Shown here piece by piece: positions 1 through 5,682 of a DNA stretch of 5,788 nt. The DNA is taken from the NCBI GenBank assembly GCA_011522825.1, contig WTIG01000194.1, positions 1 to 5,788 on the forward strand. The letters run 5' to 3'. Each line of letters begins with the position of its first letter. Positions within the stretch are counted from its first letter, which is position 1. The notes under the pieces were generated by a model. That model had not been told where the DNA came from. It saw only the letters and a list, made by a program, of their open reading frames with translations, and did no database searches. Origin of the DNA: Puniceicoccaceae bacterium (GTDB taxonomy: Bacteria > Verrucomicrobiota > Verrucomicrobiia > Opitutales > Coraliomargaritaceae). A program made the translations under genes and the position numbers.

Positions 1-494
1 ATTCTGTTTTGCTGAGAAGACTGTACGCTGCTCGTTGTAGCTCCAATTAAGTTATTAAGAACTCTTCTTGAAACATCTTTAATGTCAGAGACCCTCTCTC
101 TAAGATATTCATCCTCGATGGTTTTGAAAAAGTTAATATAACGTTCAATAACAAGATTGAAGCTATATTCCACATTCTGTTTATTTTGCTCTATATGCTG
201 AACCGTTTCAGTGATTAATGCATTGTCCTCTAAGACCATTAAATGGGCATCAAAGATAAGTGCTTCATCTTCTCCTAAAGATTTTGATACTTGATCTCTG
301 ATTTGAATAATCTCTTCACGAGTGCTTATAATCGCTTTTTCAAAACGCTCCTTTTCTTTTTGGATTTGATCAGGCGAAATAGTATAAAGAGGAATATCAA
401 TATTGATCTGAGCAAAAAGTGTAGCGTTACCATGGCAAATCCCAGGAGATGCAGGAATGCCTTTCAAAACGATTTCTTTTGGAGTGTTTGCCAT
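1..494 (-). CDS. ptsI: PTS enzyme I (phosphoenolpyruvate-protein phosphotransferase), N-terminal part, cut by the window edge
   Basis: Enzyme I takes phosphate from phosphoenolpyruvate onto a histidine and passes it to HPr, the first step of the cytoplasmic PTS phosphorelay. Only the first 164 residues are visible, of roughly 570-590 usual for the family. They contain the N-terminal glycine/proline signature (GIPASPGICHG, residues 12-22), a helical stretch with ALIFDAHLMVLED (78-90), and DEYLRERVSDIKDVSRRVLNN (128-148). The last two correspond to the HPr-binding helical domain of E. coli PtsI (EAIFEGHIMLLED, DEYLKERAADVRDIGKRLL). The active-site histidine and the PEP-binding barrel lie beyond the left edge, so catalytic competence cannot be judged. 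The ATG at 494-492 is chosen because it places the signature at the usual distance from the N-terminus; no Shine-Dalgarno sequence precedes it. It starts 10 bases after the ispE stop and is probably co-transcribed with ispE. No ptsH is visible; it could lie downstream, outside the window. PtsP (nitrogen PTS) is less likely, as no GAF domain precedes the signature. Confidence 0.93.
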   Translation of the reverse strand, partial: MANTPKEIVLKGIPASPGICHGNATLFAQINIDIPLYTISPDQIQKEKERFEKAIISTREEIIQIRDQVSKSLGEDEALIFDAHLMVLEDNALITETVQHIEQNKQNVEYSFNLVIERYINFFKTIEDEYLRERVSDIKDVSRRVLNNLIGATTSSVQSSQQNR

Positions 495-504
495 GGATAA
501 AAAA

Positions 505-1377
505 CTACAGAATATGTGCCTCTTCGAAAAACGCATTTTCTCCAAATGCATCTTGCACACAGTCTTTTACAAAATTGTGCTGATTATTAGCATTTCCTTT
601 GCTTAGTAAAGAAAAACAACCACTGCCACTCCCGCTAATCATAGAAGGTATATTATGATCGTTTAGAGTTTTTAGCACTGTTCTTAGTGCTATGTATTTA
701 TGTTGAAGATTTTCGGAGAAACTGTTGATCATCAATTGTTTACAATCTAAAGATTGGCTAAATGAATCAATCTTTTCTAATGTCAGATCTTTATTGATGA
801 AATTAGATTCATTCAATCCATGATAGGCATTAGCAGTTGAAATAGAAAAGTCGGGTTTAAAAATGAGAACTTTCTGCCCTTTTAGTCTTTCGCAGATAGT
901 CGAATTAAAGGGCTCAATACAATCACCGATCCCAGTCATTATTGATGGAATGGGATTATGAAAAAAACAACAATCAGCTCCTATTTGTGATAAGATGCGA
1001 TAGAGATTTTTTTCGGGAATATTTTTTTCAATTAAACTCAGTACTCCATTAATTGCGGTTGTTGCATTACTGCTACCACCACCAAAGCCGGCTTGAGATG
1101 GTATTTTTTTATTTAAGGCAAATTTAAAATGATCCTCTATCTTTATTTCGTTTCTTAAAAGATTCATTCCTTTAAGAATTAAGTTTTGTTCATCGCAAGG
1201 AATATTGGGATCATCACACACGAGAATATCTTTGGAATTACTTGTGATTTCTATTGTGATCAAATCTCCAAAATCTAACCCAACAATTACAGAGCTTAAA
1301 TCATGATAGCCATCGTCACGCTTATGATGTATATTGAGCAATAGATTTATTTTTGCTGGAGAGAAGAAAGTCTTCAT
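505..1377 (-). CDS. ispE: 4-diphosphocytidyl-2-C-methyl-D-erythritol kinase
   Basis: IspE is a cytoplasmic GHMP-family kinase. It phosphorylates CDP-methylerythritol with ATP in the MEP pathway to IPP and DMAPP, the step after IspD. The 290 residues match the usual length (283 in E. coli). GHMP motif 1 is SPAKINLLLN (6-15), with the expected catalytic lysine K9, followed by the substrate-binding GYH (23-25). The ATP-binding glycine loop is IPSQAGFGGGSSNATTA (92-108). The catalytic aspartate is D135 in IGAD. The C-terminal glycine motif SGSGSGCF is at 248-255. All three GHMP motifs are intact. The ATG at 1377-1375 gives the standard N-terminus directly before the SPAKINL motif; its leader is AT-rich with no Shine-Dalgarno. 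The gene is transcribed away from pyrF and is followed after 10 bases by ptsI, suggesting an ispE-ptsI operon. Its pathway partner ispD lies on the opposite arm of the divergent region. Confidence 0.97.
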   Translation of the reverse strand: MKTFFSPAKINLLLNIHHKRDDGYHDLSSVIVGLDFGDLITIEITSNSKDILVCDDPNIPCDEQNLILKGMNLLRNEIKIEDHFKFALNKKIPSQAGFGGGSSNATTAINGVLSLIEKNIPEKNLYRILSQIGADCCFFHNPIPSIMTGIGDCIEPFNSTICERLKGQKVLIFKPDFSISTANAYHGLNESNFINKDLTLEKIDSFSQSLDCKQLMINSFSENLQHKYIALRTVLKTLNDHNIPSMISGSGSGCFSLLSKGNANNQHNFVKDCVQDAFGENAFFEEAHIL

Positions 1378-1411
1378 GGATTATGATATTTGAAATAGTG
1401 AGAATTAATTT

Positions 1412-1440
1412 TTGTAAATTAAAGCTTTAGAAAAAATTAT
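1412..1440 (+). promoter_or_regulatory. Candidate sigma70-type promoter for the pyrF-ispD-thyA-malQ unit
   Basis: A -35-like TTGTAA (1412-1417; 4 of 6 consensus bases) is followed by a 17-base spacer and a -10-like AATTAT (1435-1440; 4 of 6). This would put the transcription start near 1447, about 25 bases before the pyrF ATG. It lies in the only sizeable gap upstream of the four-gene unit, so a promoter is expected here. In such AT-rich sequence a match of this quality can easily occur by chance. I found no equally good arrangement for ispE on the other strand. Confidence 0.3.
1420..1429. repeat. 10-base perfect palindrome in the divergent ispE/pyrF intergenic region
   Basis: TAAAGCTTTA reads the same on both strands and falls inside the spacer of the candidate pyrF promoter, a place where a dimeric repressor site would act. 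A second short inverted repeat, AGTAA-g-TTACT, lies at 1446-1456, near the predicted transcription start. Both are seen directly. A role as operators is inference, since short palindromes are common in AT-rich DNA. Confidence 0.25.
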
Positions 1441-1472
1441 CTTTGAGTAAGTTACTTGAATAAACTTAAAAA

Positions 1473-2174
1473 ATGAATCAGCAGAAGCAAACAGAATTGA
1501 TATTAGCTCTAGATTGTGAAGATCGTAAGTTAGCATTGGAGTTATTAGAGCCATTACAAGGTGATTTAAAATGGGTAAAAATCGGATTACAGATGTTTAC
1601 CGCTTATGGGCTTCCCTTTGTTCACGAAATTAAATCTATGGGTTATAATATATTTTTAGATTTAAAATTACATGACATCCCAAATACAGTAGCCAAAGCT
1701 ATATTGAGTCTATCCTCTGCCTCGATTGATCTATTGACGATTCATGCTAGTGGAGGTTCTGAAATGTGTGCTTTTGCAGTTAAAGCCAGGGATGAATCTA
1801 ATCCTAATTTAAAACTTTTAGCAGTGACGGTTTTAACCTCAATGAATCAACAGCAAATGGAGACACTCAACGTATGTAAACCAGTTCAGGATCATGTACT
1901 AGATTTAGCCAAATTAAGTGTGGATGCTAAAGTTGATGGTATTGTCTCCTCTACGCATGAACTTAAATTGCTCAGAGATAATCTTGGCAATGAACCATTG
2001 ATAGTCACGCCAGGGATACGGCCTAAGGGCGCGGATTTGAATGAACAAAAAAGAGTGATGACTCCAGCTGAAGCAAAAGAACTGGGTGCTGATTATATTG
2101 TAGTCGGACGACCGATTTATAAAAGTGAAGATCCATTAGCATCGGTTAAAGCCATCCTCAAAGATATTTGTTAA
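1473..2174 (+). CDS. pyrF: Orotidine-5'-phosphate decarboxylase (type 1)
   Basis: PyrF decarboxylates orotidine 5'-phosphate to UMP, the last step of de novo pyrimidine synthesis, as a cytoplasmic TIM-barrel homodimer. The 233 residues fit the shorter bacterial type-1 group (E. coli 245). The first barrel strand LILALD (9-14) carries the substrate-binding aspartate D14. K36 lies in WVKIG. The family hallmark DLKLHDIPNT (63-72) supplies the catalytic D63-K65-D68 charge network. The phosphate-binding end shows TPGIRPKG (179-186) and VVGRPIY (210-216) with the phosphate-contacting R213. All expected catalytic residues are present. The ATG at 1473 places LALD at the normal distance from the N-terminus; the A-rich leader has no Shine-Dalgarno. 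It is the first gene of a four-gene plus-strand unit, and ispD follows after 19 bases. Its product UMP feeds the CTP used by IspD and the dUMP used by ThyA. Confidence 0.97.
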   Translation: MNQQKQTELILALDCEDRKLALELLEPLQGDLKWVKIGLQMFTAYGLPFVHEIKSMGYNIFLDLKLHDIPNTVAKAILSLSSASIDLLTIHASGGSEMCAFAVKARDESNPNLKLLAVTVLTSMNQQQMETLNVCKPVQDHVLDLAKLSVDAKVDGIVSSTHELKLLRDNLGNEPLIVTPGIRPKGADLNEQKRVMTPAEAKELGADYIVVGRPIYKSEDPLASVKAILKDIC

Positions 2175-2193
2175 TTTCATCGATAATAAAATA

Positions 2194-2913
2194 ATGAATT
2201 GTGCGATATTATTGGCGGCTGGTTCTGGGACTCGAATGGGTGATCTCGTCGAGGACAAAATCCTTTTCCCTTTATTGGAGAAGCCTGTAATTAATTATTC
2301 GATTAGTGCATTTACTAAGACGCATAAATTCAGTCGCTTTGTCATTGTTTATCGTGATGAATTACAAAGAGAAGCAATTGCGAAAATATTAATGCCAGAT
2401 TTCGTAAAAAAATATAATCCAACATTTATTAAGGGTGGCGAATCGAGGCAGGCATCCGTCTTTAATGCCCTTCAAGAGATTGAGACTTGGAACGCTTCAA
2501 TTCGTTTTGTTGCGATTCACGATACAGCAAGACCGTTAATTCATTCAGAGTTTATTACAGAACTTTTGGCTTCAGCGGAAAAACACCAGAATGCCATTCC
2601 AGCAACTAGTATGGTAGATACGATAAAATCTATTGAAAGTGATTCTGCAAGTGATGGCGAATCGGTCAAAGACTTAGATCGTTCTAAGTTGAGATCCGTG
2701 CAGACACCTCAAATATTTGAATTTAATTTGATTAATGAGAGCTACCAAAAGGTCTTTGAATCGAAACATACGATAACCGATGATTCATCTGCCCTAGCCT
2801 TTTCAGAAGCTGAAATAAACCTCGTGCTCAATGATCGGCCAAATCCTAAATTAACGACAAAAAATGATATAGATTACATTCTATATTTGCTTAATCAAAA
2901 ACCATTACAATAA
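2194..2913 (+). CDS. ispD: 2-C-methyl-D-erythritol 4-phosphate cytidylyltransferase
   Basis: IspD transfers CMP from CTP to 2-C-methyl-D-erythritol 4-phosphate, giving CDP-methylerythritol, the substrate of IspE; it is cytoplasmic and acts as a dimer. The 239 residues match the family (E. coli 236). The N-terminal nucleotide-binding loop is LLAAGSGTRMG (6-16), with R14 matching E. coli R20. K22 in VEDKIL should match E. coli K27, but the loop is one residue longer here. GGESRQASVFNAL (81-93), HDTARP (109-114, with metal-site D110), QTPQIF (170-175), TDDSSAL (195-201) and K219 in the C-terminal NPKLTT stretch complete the set of conserved blocks. The usual DAARP is DTARP here. It is not fused to or next to ispF, its frequent partner. 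It lies 19 bases after pyrF and 11 before thyA, so is presumably co-transcribed. No Shine-Dalgarno is visible; the start is fixed by the N-terminal motif. Confidence 0.96.
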   Translation: MNCAILLAAGSGTRMGDLVEDKILFPLLEKPVINYSISAFTKTHKFSRFVIVYRDELQREAIAKILMPDFVKKYNPTFIKGGESRQASVFNALQEIETWNASIRFVAIHDTARPLIHSEFITELLASAEKHQNAIPATSMVDTIKSIESDSASDGESVKDLDRSKLRSVQTPQIFEFNLINESYQKVFESKHTITDDSSALAFSEAEINLVLNDRPNPKLTTKNDIDYILYLLNQKPLQ

Positions 2914-2924
2914 TTTGACACAAT

Positions 2925-3719
2925 ATGAAGAGTTATTTGGAATTGTTAGATCATGTTTTAACCAATGGTACGGACCGCTCTGATCGAACTGGCACAGGCA
3001 CTCTTTCTGTATTCGGTGCTCAATTGAGATTTTCTCTAAATCCGACCTTTCCTCTCTTAACAACCAAAAAGCTTCACCTAAGATCCATCATCTATGAATT
3101 ACTTTGGTTTCTTAAGGGTGATACTAATATTAAGTATCTAAATGATCATAAGGTTTCAATATGGGATGAATGGGCTGATGAAGACGGAAACTTAGGTCGA
3201 GTCTATGGAGCACAATGGACGGATTGGACGAATTCACAAGGAGAGTCACTCAATCAAATTGCACAAGTTGTAGATAGCTTGAAAAATAACCCTAACAGTC
3301 GTCGACATATTGTTTGTGCTTGGAATCCTGGAGAAATTAACCAAATGGCCCTGCCGCCATGTCACGCATTGTTTCAATTTTATGTAGCTCACGGAAAGTT
3401 GAGTTGTCAGCTATATCAAAGAAGTGCCGATCTTTTTCTAGGTGTTCCTTTTAACATAGCTTCTTATGCACTTCTGACTCAAATGATTGCTCAAGTCTGT
3501 GATTTAGAAGCACATGAATTTGTCCATACTTTTGGTGATTTGCACCTCTACAAAAATCATTTGGATCAAGCTAAAGAACAATTGAGTCGTACCCCAAGAG
3601 CTCAACCAATCATGCGTATCAATCCTGAAGTTAAGAACTTAAATGATTTTGTTTATGAAGATTTTAGTTTGGAAAACTACGATCCGCATCCAACAATCAA
3701 AGCACCTATTTCAGTATAA
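2925..3719 (+). CDS. thyA: Thymidylate synthase (folate-dependent, ThyA type)
   Basis: ThyA methylates dUMP to dTMP using methylene-tetrahydrofolate and releases dihydrofolate; it is a cytoplasmic homodimer. At 264 residues it equals E. coli ThyA in length, and the two align without obvious gaps at the key sites. These are R21 in DRTGTGT (20-26), the paired arginines R126-R127 in NSRRHI, the nucleophile C146 in LPPCHALFQF (143-152), the phosphate-binding RS (166-167), D169, and N177 in GVPFN (173-177). The C-terminus APISV matches the mobile C-terminal tail of the family. The start is secure because MKSYLELL aligns with the E. coli N-terminus. No dihydrofolate reductase gene, a common neighbour of thyA, is present. 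It lies 11 bases after ispD and 18 before malQ. It is intact and not the flavin-dependent ThyX. Confidence 0.98.
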   Translation: MKSYLELLDHVLTNGTDRSDRTGTGTLSVFGAQLRFSLNPTFPLLTTKKLHLRSIIYELLWFLKGDTNIKYLNDHKVSIWDEWADEDGNLGRVYGAQWTDWTNSQGESLNQIAQVVDSLKNNPNSRRHIVCAWNPGEINQMALPPCHALFQFYVAHGKLSCQLYQRSADLFLGVPFNIASYALLTQMIAQVCDLEAHEFVHTFGDLHLYKNHLDQAKEQLSRTPRAQPIMRINPEVKNLNDFVYEDFSLENYDPHPTIKAPISV

Positions 3720-3720
3720 T
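3715..3720 (+). promoter_or_regulatory. Consensus -10 box (TATAAT) across the thyA stop codon, possible internal malQ promoter
   Basis: A perfect TATAAT overlaps the thyA stop codon and would start transcription about 11 bases before the malQ ATG. The bases 16-18 upstream do not resemble TTGACA, and there is no TG extension, so this rests on the -10 hexamer alone. It could let malQ be expressed apart from the three biosynthetic genes, but a chance match in AT-rich DNA is at least as likely. Confidence 0.2.
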
Positions 3721-3737
3721 TTATTTGGGGTCATTTT

Positions 3738-5234
3738 ATGGAACGGTTAGCAGGCGTAATACTTCACCCTAGTTCATTTCCCAATAATCATGGCATTGGA
3801 AATTTTGGCGTAAGTGCCTATCGATTTATAGATGTTATAGCTGAATCAGGGTTTAAGCTATGGCAAATGTGCCCTCTTGGCCCAACGAGTTACGGTGATT
3901 CTCCCTATCAATGTTTTTCAGCTTTTGCAGGTAATCCCTATTTTATCAATTGGAATCAATTAGTAGAAAGCGGCTTTCTTGATAAAGAGGATTTATCCGT
4001 CTTGGAATCACTTCCGAAAGATAAGGTCGATTATGGTGCACTCTTTGCAGCATTTTGGCCAATTGTTGATAAGGCATTTATCGCCTTTAAAGAAGCTTTG
4101 GAGCAATCCATACAATTGAAAAATAAATGGTCTGATTTTTATAAATTACATGATTTTTGGCTCTTTGATTATTGTAATTTCAGGGCTTTAAAAGAACGTT
4201 TTGGCAATCGTTCCCATCTTGAGTGGAAAAATGAAAGTGAATCCCAGAATACCACACGCAATAAAAGAAAACACACTTTTATTTCGGTTGAGGCAGAAAA
4301 ACATGCATTCACCCAGTTTATTTTTTACAAACAATTTCATCAGCTTAAGCAATATGCCAATGATAAAGGGATTCAGCTTATTGGCGACTTGCCCATATTT
4401 GTTGCTCTAGACAGTGCTGATGTTTGGGCTAATCCATCATTATTTGACTTAAATTCTGAGGGTATTCCCAATAAAGTGGCCGGTGTGCCTCCAGATTATT
4501 TTTCTGAAAACGGTCAGCTATGGGGAAACCCTTTATTTGATTGGAAAGAACATAAAAAACAAAAATTCAAGTGGTGGACGCAAAGAATTAAGCACAACTT
4601 AAAGCTCTATGATTGTGTACGAATTGATCATTTCCGTGGTTTTGAATCGTGTTGGGCTGTTCCTGCTGTAGAATCTACGGCCATTAATGGACAATGGGAA
4701 AAAGCACCAGGGTCTGAACTGTTTAATGCTATTAAGAGTCAGGTTAAGGATATCTCAATTATTGCAGAAGATTTAGGGGTGATAACACCAGAAGTTGAGG
4801 CATTATTAACAGAAACTGGATTCCCTGGTATGGCTGTTTTGCAATTTGCATTTGGAGGTGATTCCTCCAATCCTTATTTGCCCCATAATTTGAAGAAAAA
4901 CCAAGTAGTTTATAGTGGTACGCACGACAACGATACTTCGCTTTCTTGGTATGATTCATTACCTCAAAGTACTCAAGAACATGTAAGGCACTACCTTGGA
5001 GTTTCAGGTGATACTATTGGTTGGGATTTATTTAGAGCAGCTATTAAATCTGTGGCTAATTATGCAATAGTTCCGATGCAAGATCTTTTCAGTCTAGGAG
5101 CAGAAGCCCGTTTTAATAATCCTGGTACAGAATCTGGCAATTGGGATTGGCGCTATAATCCCGAATCTCTAGAAGGATTTTTTGATACAAGTCATGAGTA
5201 CATTAGGAGTACTCTAAACTGTTACGGACGTTGA
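3738..5234 (+). CDS. malQ: 4-alpha-glucanotransferase (amylomaltase, GH77)
   Basis: MalQ moves alpha-1,4-glucan chains between maltodextrins and releases glucose, in maltose and glycogen metabolism in the cytoplasm. The 498 residues match the short single-domain amylomaltases, such as the approximately 500-residue Thermus enzyme. It lacks the N-terminal extension of the longer E. coli (694 aa) or plant DPE2-like forms. The N-terminal block LAGVILHPSSFPNNHGIGNFG is typical, as is GDSPYQCFSAFAGNP. The catalytic residues are visible: nucleophile D297 in RIDHFRG, acid/base E344 in IIAEDLG, and the transition-state-stabilising D397 in SGTHDND. These sit close to D293, E340 and D395 of Thermus aquaticus. 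The C-terminal NPGTESGNWDWR is the conserved end block. A basic patch RNKRKH (174-179) lies in the variable helical insertion. It is the last gene of the plus-strand unit, 18 bases after thyA. A GGGG run 11-14 bases upstream of the ATG is too poor and too distant to call a ribosome binding site. Confidence 0.96.
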   Translation: MERLAGVILHPSSFPNNHGIGNFGVSAYRFIDVIAESGFKLWQMCPLGPTSYGDSPYQCFSAFAGNPYFINWNQLVESGFLDKEDLSVLESLPKDKVDYGALFAAFWPIVDKAFIAFKEALEQSIQLKNKWSDFYKLHDFWLFDYCNFRALKERFGNRSHLEWKNESESQNTTRNKRKHTFISVEAEKHAFTQFIFYKQFHQLKQYANDKGIQLIGDLPIFVALDSADVWANPSLFDLNSEGIPNKVAGVPPDYFSENGQLWGNPLFDWKEHKKQKFKWWTQRIKHNLKLYDCVRIDHFRGFESCWAVPAVESTAINGQWEKAPGSELFNAIKSQVKDISIIAEDLGVITPEVEALLTETGFPGMAVLQFAFGGDSSNPYLPHNLKKNQVVYSGTHDNDTSLSWYDSLPQSTQEHVRHYLGVSGDTIGWDLFRAAIKSVANYAIVPMQDLFSLGAEARFNNPGTESGNWDWRYNPESLEGFFDTSHEYIRSTLNCYGR

Positions 5235-5235
5235 T

Positions 5236-5253
5236 CTCATTATAAAAAATGAG
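5236..5253. terminator. Weak hairpin at the convergent malQ/membrane-protein junction, possible terminator
   Basis: CTCATT (5236-5241) and AATGAG (5248-5253) form a 6-base-pair stem with a 6-base loop, starting 1 base after the malQ stop and overlapping the stop codon and last codons of the opposing gene. It is followed on the plus strand by an AT-rich run without a clean U-tract. Its position between convergent genes fits a terminator, but the short AT-rich stem is weak evidence. Confidence 0.25.
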
Positions 5254-5656
5254 TTAAATAAATAGCGGTCCAAGTGAATGTGCGGGGTGCATTTGTTTTT
5301 ATTAATTTATCAATCGATCGTTCCAAATCGTTATTGCTTTCGATTTTTTTGTGTAAGGGAACCGAAATCATTACTGTGAGCAACCATGATAGGGTTAATA
5401 AAATAAAACGAATGACAGTAATTGGACTAACGCTATTTATAAGATCAATCGTTATTCCATAGATTTGTAAGAGCATGATTGGTCCCATTATTAAACAAAC
5501 TTTAGTTTGATAAGACTTATGCCAACTTAGAATGGATTCCCTAGAAATCTTTTTGAATGAAGGATAAATAATAATTTGAACTAGCCAAAGAAAAACAAGC
5601 ATAGCTAAATCTAAAGATTCTCTAGTGAATAGTATCGAAAAGTCAGGAAAACTCAT
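5240..5656 (-). CDS. Uncharacterised small multi-pass membrane protein
   Basis: I cannot assign a function. The 138-residue product is strongly hydrophobic, with likely membrane spans at about 15-34, 53-73 and 79-100 and a shorter hydrophobic C-terminus (127-138), so three or four passes in the inner membrane. It resembles a family of uncharacterised proteins of about 140 residues that I recall from Verrucomicrobiota and other bacteria. The shared pattern is VQ-x3-YPSF (26-34), an H/Y-rich short loop after span 1 (WHKSY, 45-49), GP-x4-Q (58-64), SVPLHKK after span 3 (98-104), and TNAPRTFTWT near the C-terminus (121-130). The pattern, more than the hydrophobicity, argues that this is a real gene. 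H46 and H102 sit at span ends and could bind a metal or heme, but this is speculation. A superficial likeness of span 1 to HemJ is not enough to call it that. The ATG at 5656 leaves a short polar lead before span 1; there is no Shine-Dalgarno. It converges with malQ (5 bases between stops) and diverges from the next gene. Confidence 0.8.
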   Translation of the reverse strand: MSFPDFSILFTRESLDLAMLVFLWLVQIIIYPSFKKISRESILSWHKSYQTKVCLIMGPIMLLQIYGITIDLINSVSPITVIRFILLTLSWLLTVMISVPLHKKIESNNDLERSIDKLIKTNAPRTFTWTAIYLTHFL

Positions 5657-5682
5657 AAAAAATAGTAACTGATTAAAAGGTT

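Noticed and set aside
291..500. Plus-strand open frame of 69 codons opposite ptsI
   Set aside because: It lies entirely antisense to the well-supported ptsI coding sequence and has no recognisable protein features.
2915..2920. Perfect -35 consensus TTGACA just before the thyA start
   Set aside because: The matching -10 region would fall inside thyA and reads TGGAAT at a 17-base spacing, so it cannot drive thyA from its accepted start.
3724..3727. GGGG run upstream of malQ as a ribosome binding site
   Set aside because: It is not complementary to the usual anti-SD core beyond a couple of bases and lies 10 bases from the ATG.
4201..4410. Plus-strand open frame of 69 codons inside malQ in another frame
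   Set aside because: MalQ is conserved and intact across this stretch; the overlapping frame is a shadow.
4759..4959. Minus-strand open frame opposite the malQ catalytic region
   Set aside because: It is antisense to the conserved catalytic E344/D397 region of malQ and shows no family features.
5274..5462. Plus-strand open frame opposite the small membrane protein
   Set aside because: The minus-strand frame is longer, has a coherent membrane topology and a family-like residue pattern; this one is its shadow.
5240..5656. Identification of the membrane protein as HemJ or a CopD-like protein
   Set aside because: Span 1 (WLVQIIIYPSF) only loosely resembles the HemJ segment with LFYLPRLF, and the histidines and following helices do not line up with that family as I know it.
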